This document shows, piece after piece, positions 5,885 to 6,166 of a stretch of DNA of 6,166 nucleotides. The notes under the pieces were generated by a model, which saw only the letters and a program-made list of their open reading frames with translations, made no database searches and was not told the origin of the DNA. Every line of letters begins with the position of its first letter. Positions within the stretch are counted from its first letter, which is position 1. Position numbers and translations under genes: made by a program. Source of the DNA: DSQQ01 sp964443075 (GTDB lineage Bacteria; Chloroflexota; Anaerolineae; 4572-78; J111); assembly GCA_964443075.1 (NCBI GenBank), contig CAYUCB010000429.1:1-6166 (forward strand), read 5' to 3'.

Positions 5885-5895
5885 AAGGAGGTGAT
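5885..5895 (+). promoter_or_regulatory. Full-length Shine-Dalgarno without a well-placed start
   Basis: AAGGAGGTGAT is an 11-base exact complement of the usual 16S rRNA 3' end. The only nearby ATG (5894) is 2 nt after GGAGG, closer than ideal, and opens a 25-codon frame. The next real gene starts 80 nt later with its own Shine-Dalgarno. Confidence 0.5.
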
Positions 5896-5971
5896 GGTTA
5901 TCAAATTTAACCTGGCAATATCAACCAAATATAAAATCAACCATCATTTAGTTTGTAAATATAAGGAGTAA
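5894..5971 (+). CDS. Candidate 25-aa leader peptide (doubtful)
   Basis: ATG at 5894 opens a frame of 25 codons (MVIKFNLAISTKYK..., ending KYKE) that stops at TAA 5969-5971, six bases before the GTG of the transporter gene. The stop directly follows the AAGGAG of that gene, so ribosomes ending here would arrive at its start region. The peptide is rich in K, N, H and I, with no run of one amino acid typical of attenuators. The strong upstream Shine-Dalgarno favours translation; its tight spacing and the AT-rich, unspecific sequence argue against it. Confidence 0.25.
   Translation: MVIKFNLAISTKYKINHHLVCKYKE
5907..5935 (+). promoter_or_regulatory. Possible promoter of the solute-binding-protein gene
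   Basis: TTAACC (5907-5912) and TATAAA (5930-5935) are 17 bp apart; they match consensus at four and five of six positions. Initiation near 5942 would leave a 35-nt leader. The surrounding sequence is AT-rich, so chance occurrence is possible. Confidence 0.35.
5963..5968 (+). promoter_or_regulatory. Ribosome binding site that selects the GTG start
   Basis: AAGGAG lies 8 nt before the GTG at 5977. This favours GTG over the in-frame ATG at 5998, which has no such site. Confidence 0.7.
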
Positions 5972-5976
5972 AAACT

Positions 5977-6166
5977 GTGAGTAGAAAAATTCTTTTAATG
6001 AGTTCACTGGCGCTCTTTGCCCTGCTGTTGAGTGTCCTGATGTTCGGCCCGGCCGTCACCCCGGCCCAGGCTCAGGAACCGGCTCCGGCGGTGACATGCG
6101 AAAGCGATGTCGTGGTGCAGCCGGTTGACTCGTTGAGCAAACTGGCCGCCAAATTCTACGGCGACC
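5977..6166 (+). CDS. Probable ABC-transporter substrate-binding protein, N-terminal part
   Basis: Sixty-three codons are present before the window ends. Residues 1-32 are a signal peptide: MSRK, a hydrophobic stretch rich in L, and an AQA site before QEPAP. The mature start, TCESDVVVQPVDSLSKLAAKFYGD, resembles the LysM-like opening (VVQxxDxLSKLAxKFYGD) that I recall at the N terminus of many Chloroflexota peptide-type extracellular solute-binding proteins. Such proteins capture oligopeptides or sugars outside the cell and deliver them to an ABC permease. A secreted LysM protein of another kind is the main alternative, because the binding-protein domain itself lies outside the window. C41 follows the signal peptide by 8 residues, so it is not a classical lipobox cysteine. 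Confidence 0.7.
   Translation, partial: MSRKILLMSSLALFALLLSVLMFGPAVTPAQAQEPAPAVTCESDVVVQPVDSLSKLAAKFYGD

Overview
The window looks like a chromosomal piece from a member of the Chloroflexota (Anaerolineae/Caldilineae-like). I infer this from protein style, not from a marker gene. The clues are a MalT-type LuxR regulator with a repeat-filled linker, secreted proteins built from tandem PA14 domains, a solute-binding protein that begins with a LysM-like segment, and a small protein of a type I recall from these genomes. Noncoding DNA is rich in short repeats and palindromes. I see no rRNA, tRNA, CRISPR array, transposase or phage gene.

Layout. Positions 1-1909 carry two minus-strand genes in a probable operon. 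The first to be transcribed (908-1909) encodes a secreted jelly-roll-like protein with a Pro/Thr/Gln-rich stalk and a C-terminal LPVSG-hydrophobic-RR tail, which resembles a sortase signal. It is followed 45 bp later by a secreted protein with two PA14 domains (1-862, cut by the window edge). Positions 1910-2479 are a long divergent intergenic region. It holds a good minus-strand promoter (TTGACA-17-TAAAAT), a roughly 265-nt leader packed with three unrelated repeats or palindromes, and an extended -10 promoter facing the other way.

Positions 2480-5278 encode a full-length MalT-like STAND ATPase/LuxR transcription factor. Its linker just before the DNA-binding domain is encoded by a long imperfect palindrome and its satellite repeats, all in frame. 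Positions 5279-5591 are noncoding and end in a sigma70-like promoter for an 89-aa uncharacterised protein (5592-5861). After a short palindrome and an exact 11-base complement of the 16S 3' end, a second secreted protein begins at 5977. It is probably the substrate-binding subunit of an ABC importer and runs off the right edge.

How the genes may work together (inference). Two cell-surface proteins with predicted carbohydrate-binding folds lie divergent from a MalT-family regulator, and an uptake binding protein lies downstream of it. This fits a locus in which the regulator senses a metabolite and controls extracellular binding and uptake. Nothing in the sequence identifies the ligand. The most unusual observation is the palindromic repeat recruited as protein-coding linker in the regulator.
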